Source: Lepeophtheirus salmonis
Taxonomy: Eukaryota; Arthropoda; Copepoda; Siphonostomatoida; Caligidae
Assembly: GCF_016086655.4 (NCBI RefSeq)
Contig: NC_052136.2
Coordinates: forward strand, 52,506,492 to 52,570,491
Direction of reading: 5' to 3'
Length of the DNA stretch: 64,000 nucleotides
Part shown: positions 61,086 to 64,000 of the stretch, in pieces
How the letters are laid out: every line of letters begins with the position of its first letter
Numbering within the stretch: the first letter of the stretch is position 1
Notes under the pieces: generated by a model
Told to the model about the DNA's origin: nothing
The model's input: only the letters and a program-made list of their open reading frames with translations
The model's database searches: none
Position numbers and translations under genes: made by a program

Positions 61086-64000
61086 CTATTGGTCCGTAAC
61101 CCATTGTATTGGCCAGAATTATCGCTTTAGTATATCTCTGATCCTTCTCGTTGAAATGAAACTCTACTAATTATTCATTTGCTGACTTCACAATGGTGAA
61201 TTGTTAACTAAATTAATTAATTTCAATATATGATGCAATCAAAATATTATTTTGGGATGTTGGGGATATTCATTTAATAGTGGTTCTGTAAAGCGAAAAC
61301 TAGATGTCCCGGACCTTCTTTAATGTTAATGGTGTGTATTTAATGAATTTTAAAGCTTGTTAATAGGGAAAAAACGTTTATATAACAAAATCTATATTGA
61401 TGATTTCTGCTGATAACGACTCTTTATATATACAGTAAAATGTTGTCAGACATACGTAAATATTTCAATAAAATGTTTATGGTTATAAACGTGAAAAAAG
61501 AGTGTTATTTTTATTATTGAGACTATAAATTTGTCCATCCTTAATTAATGACTCTTTAAATAGCCATTATAAATAAATAGATTCGAAAAAAAGATTTTAA
61601 GAAAACAAAAGGTGAACAATGAAGCCAAAAAACTAATCGGTTCTTGGCTTCATTATTTATTTAATGGCTCCAACTTTTTTTCTTGTTCAGTCAGTTGAAA
61701 CTCCTTGTTTTATTATATACCTAACTGCACATTGATTATTTCTTCATGAGTATAGATTAAATTACCTAATGAGTATAATAACTTATAGTGGTTCGTGCAA
61801 GGAATTGATTTTTTAAACTATTTCACAAAATATTATAGTCTATATATATTTGAATGTTATCTAGATATCGACATTTACTGTGAATGCTGAGAAGTAAAAA
61901 AAATGTGTACTTTATATACAAATAAACATTAACAAAAACAGATGTTGATATATTAGGTTTGACTATTGAGCGTCATTTTGGTAAAGGCGATAAAGACAGT
62001 GGGTAGCATTGTTTACATATACTTCAATGTTTATCCCTGTATAATATTGGACCTATCTTGAACATATTTATTTACAATATTACAATACCGAACAGGCATT
62101 AGCAATATGTAATAAAGTTATATATGGAGATAAATTATATGTATTTGGTATGACTGACTTCATTATTGAATGAAGGGGCAATAATGGTAATTAATCTGTC
62201 TACCTTATACAGAGAAATTCAAGTTCTGAAACTACGGATTTGAAGGGCCGTGCTTACTGATAGAAATTTTATTCTAATAGTATGCATGAATTGTCATGTA
62301 CATCGGTATTACATTTTTGTACTGAAAAAAATACTATTTTTAAACTTCCCTTCCGGATTTTTCAAATTATAGGGATGGAATAATAACATAAATGTAATAT
62401 AAATTGTCTAAAAAAAAAAAGTCATAAATTTTTTTAAAGAATATTTAAAAATCTCATTTCAAGCTTGTCAAGCTGCTTAACAAATCCTGGTTGCTGCATC
62501 TCCTTCTAGAATTTAAAGCCTCCCTTCTTGTTTATAGGCCTAGTTAGGGGACATTATGACTAATTAAACGATCCCGTATGAAATTTAAAATATAAATAAT
62601 CTGAATGACCCAGCCTTACAATAAGTTTTGAAGATTAAATATACAAAATAAATGAGGAAAATACTATATTCAAATGATAAACCTTGACCTTCAACCCTTG
62701 AACAAACACTTTGCGATTGCTTAGCAGATGGTTTGTACAGGGCTTTTTAGTACTTTATATTTTGATTTACTATGAGAAAAACATGGATCAGGATCAGTTT
62801 TGAAAAGGTAGGTTCAATACTTTTAAATAAATAAATTTAAGAGCAAAAGTGTTTTTCAAGATATTGTGAGGACAAATGTTGTAATTTTTTTTTAACAAAA
62901 GTAGTACTTAAAGACTAATTTATTGGGTCTATGATTCCAATAAAGTAGAATATTTAACCCAAATATTCGATATTCTAAGCCTGACACAAGGAGAAATTGA
63001 AACACTTATACTTCTTTTGTCAGTAACTCGAACACTCTTGTATTTCACGATGTAGTGAAACGTTAAAAAAAAGACTAGCATTGATTCCTCCAGATGTTGT
63101 TAGCAATATCCTTTACAAGTCTATATGTTCAATCACATTGTTACTTTAACTGTATCTCGCAACCGTTCTCTAAAAGAATCAGAAAAATGTTATAAAATCA
63201 ATTGGTAGTTAGACAATCCGTCATAACTATGGAAATATTATCCACTCAATTTTATGAATTGTTTCCTACAAGAAATCAATGTTCAAAACTTTGACAAGTG
63301 GAAAAGATGCAAAAAACACGATATGGTATAAAAAAGTGTACATTTTTATTTAAGTGAAATTTCACCCTGTCAAACAGTTTTAATAAAAAAAATGTATGTA
63401 AATTAACAAGAAGAAATTAAAAGAATACAATTATTGTCAAAGTGCATTTTCGTCATTTTTTTAGTTAATCATATATTAAATTTAATGGACAATAGTTTTT
63501 CAGCATCGTTTATTTAAGATCTGAATGATTATATATCTATGTAGGTATATTATGAATTTTGCATTGTATTTATATTTTTTACTTATATATCCCATTAGAA
63601 TCAAAAATGCATTTTATATGAGGTTCGCTTCTCTCTCATTCATTCTTTCATTCATTAATAACTAACTATAACATTAATCATGATTTTTCTTACGAGCTTG
63701 AAACAAAAGTTTGAGGTAACTTCAAGGCAAAGCTCTCATATGTAAATAATTTATTTGACATGCCCGTCATAATGTTTTATGGGTTTATCTATCAATAATA
63801 ATAATAAGCATTACTTCTAAGTAGTTATTTTATCCATATAGGTAACTAATTATTATTATTCGGTGAAGACCTACAACCAATATTTTTTCAGAAGAAAAGT
63901 TGTATAAAAAAAAGAAGAAAAAGCATAAACTCACTTTTTTTCTCGTCATAAAATTTGTTATTTTAGTATAATAACATAAAGTAATATTTGCCAAAAGTCA
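61086..64000. other. AT-rich non-coding stretch
   Basis: No gene was supported up to the window edge. At 61131-61210 the minus strand reads SANE (stop) LVEFHFNEKDQRYTKAIILA in one frame, which could be more of the neighbouring relic, but I cannot align it. An ATA/ATT simple run lies near 63795-63810. Confidence 0.45.

Noticed and set aside
1..64000. CRISPR arrays, bacterial operons, prophage or plasmid features
   Set aside because: Codon and ORF structure, introns, TA-flanked mariner elements and an LTR retrotransposon mark this as eukaryotic nuclear DNA. No regularly spaced repeats were seen.

Overview
This is a eukaryotic nuclear window, very AT-rich, with long homopolymer and TA-rich runs and no ORF over 126 codons. 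It has no operons, ribosome binding sites or CRISPR. It reads as intergenic or intronic DNA holding decayed mobile elements. The mariner/Tc1 transposase relics resemble those I associate with caligid copepods (sea lice such as Lepeophtheirus). That source is an inference from remembered protein resemblance, not from a search.

Layout. Bases 1-14.5 kb are AT-rich non-coding DNA with a perfect hairpin near 5.9 kb, an anonymous exon-like frame near 7.0 kb and a possible MITE at 8.7-9.5 kb. A broken ribosomal protein S15a (uS8) retrocopy lies on the minus strand at 14.5-14.9 kb. A 960-bp mariner-type element with terminal inverted repeats and an internal deletion lies at 20.7-21.7 kb. A short inverted-repeat element is at 24.1 kb, a mariner fragment at 27.1-27.5 kb and a possible terminal exon at 29.1-29.3 kb. 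Bases 29.3-35.8 kb are featureless.

From 35.8 to 61.1 kb the window is a transposon graveyard: a near full-length mariner relic with both ITRs (35.8-37.0), three further mariner fragments (38.3-41.7), a Ty3/gypsy-type LTR retrotransposon with both LTRs, primer-binding site and polypurine tract (43.3-46.3), a decayed gene of a family I cannot name, possibly DDE-like and still carrying a spliceosomal-type intron (47.4-49.35), a Tc1-like element with ITRs (50.3-51.6), another mariner relic (52.8-53.5), a head-to-head rearranged mariner (59.0-59.8) and a last mariner relic (60.5-61.1). Every transposase or polymerase frame is broken by stops, frameshifts or deletions, so none should encode a working enzyme.

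The best candidate for a live host gene is a small two-exon model at 57.96-58.33 kb, with a signal-peptide-like first exon and in-phase splice sites. It is unverified. I did not find a convincing new functional system. The least explained item is the unknown-family relic at 47.4-49.35 kb.
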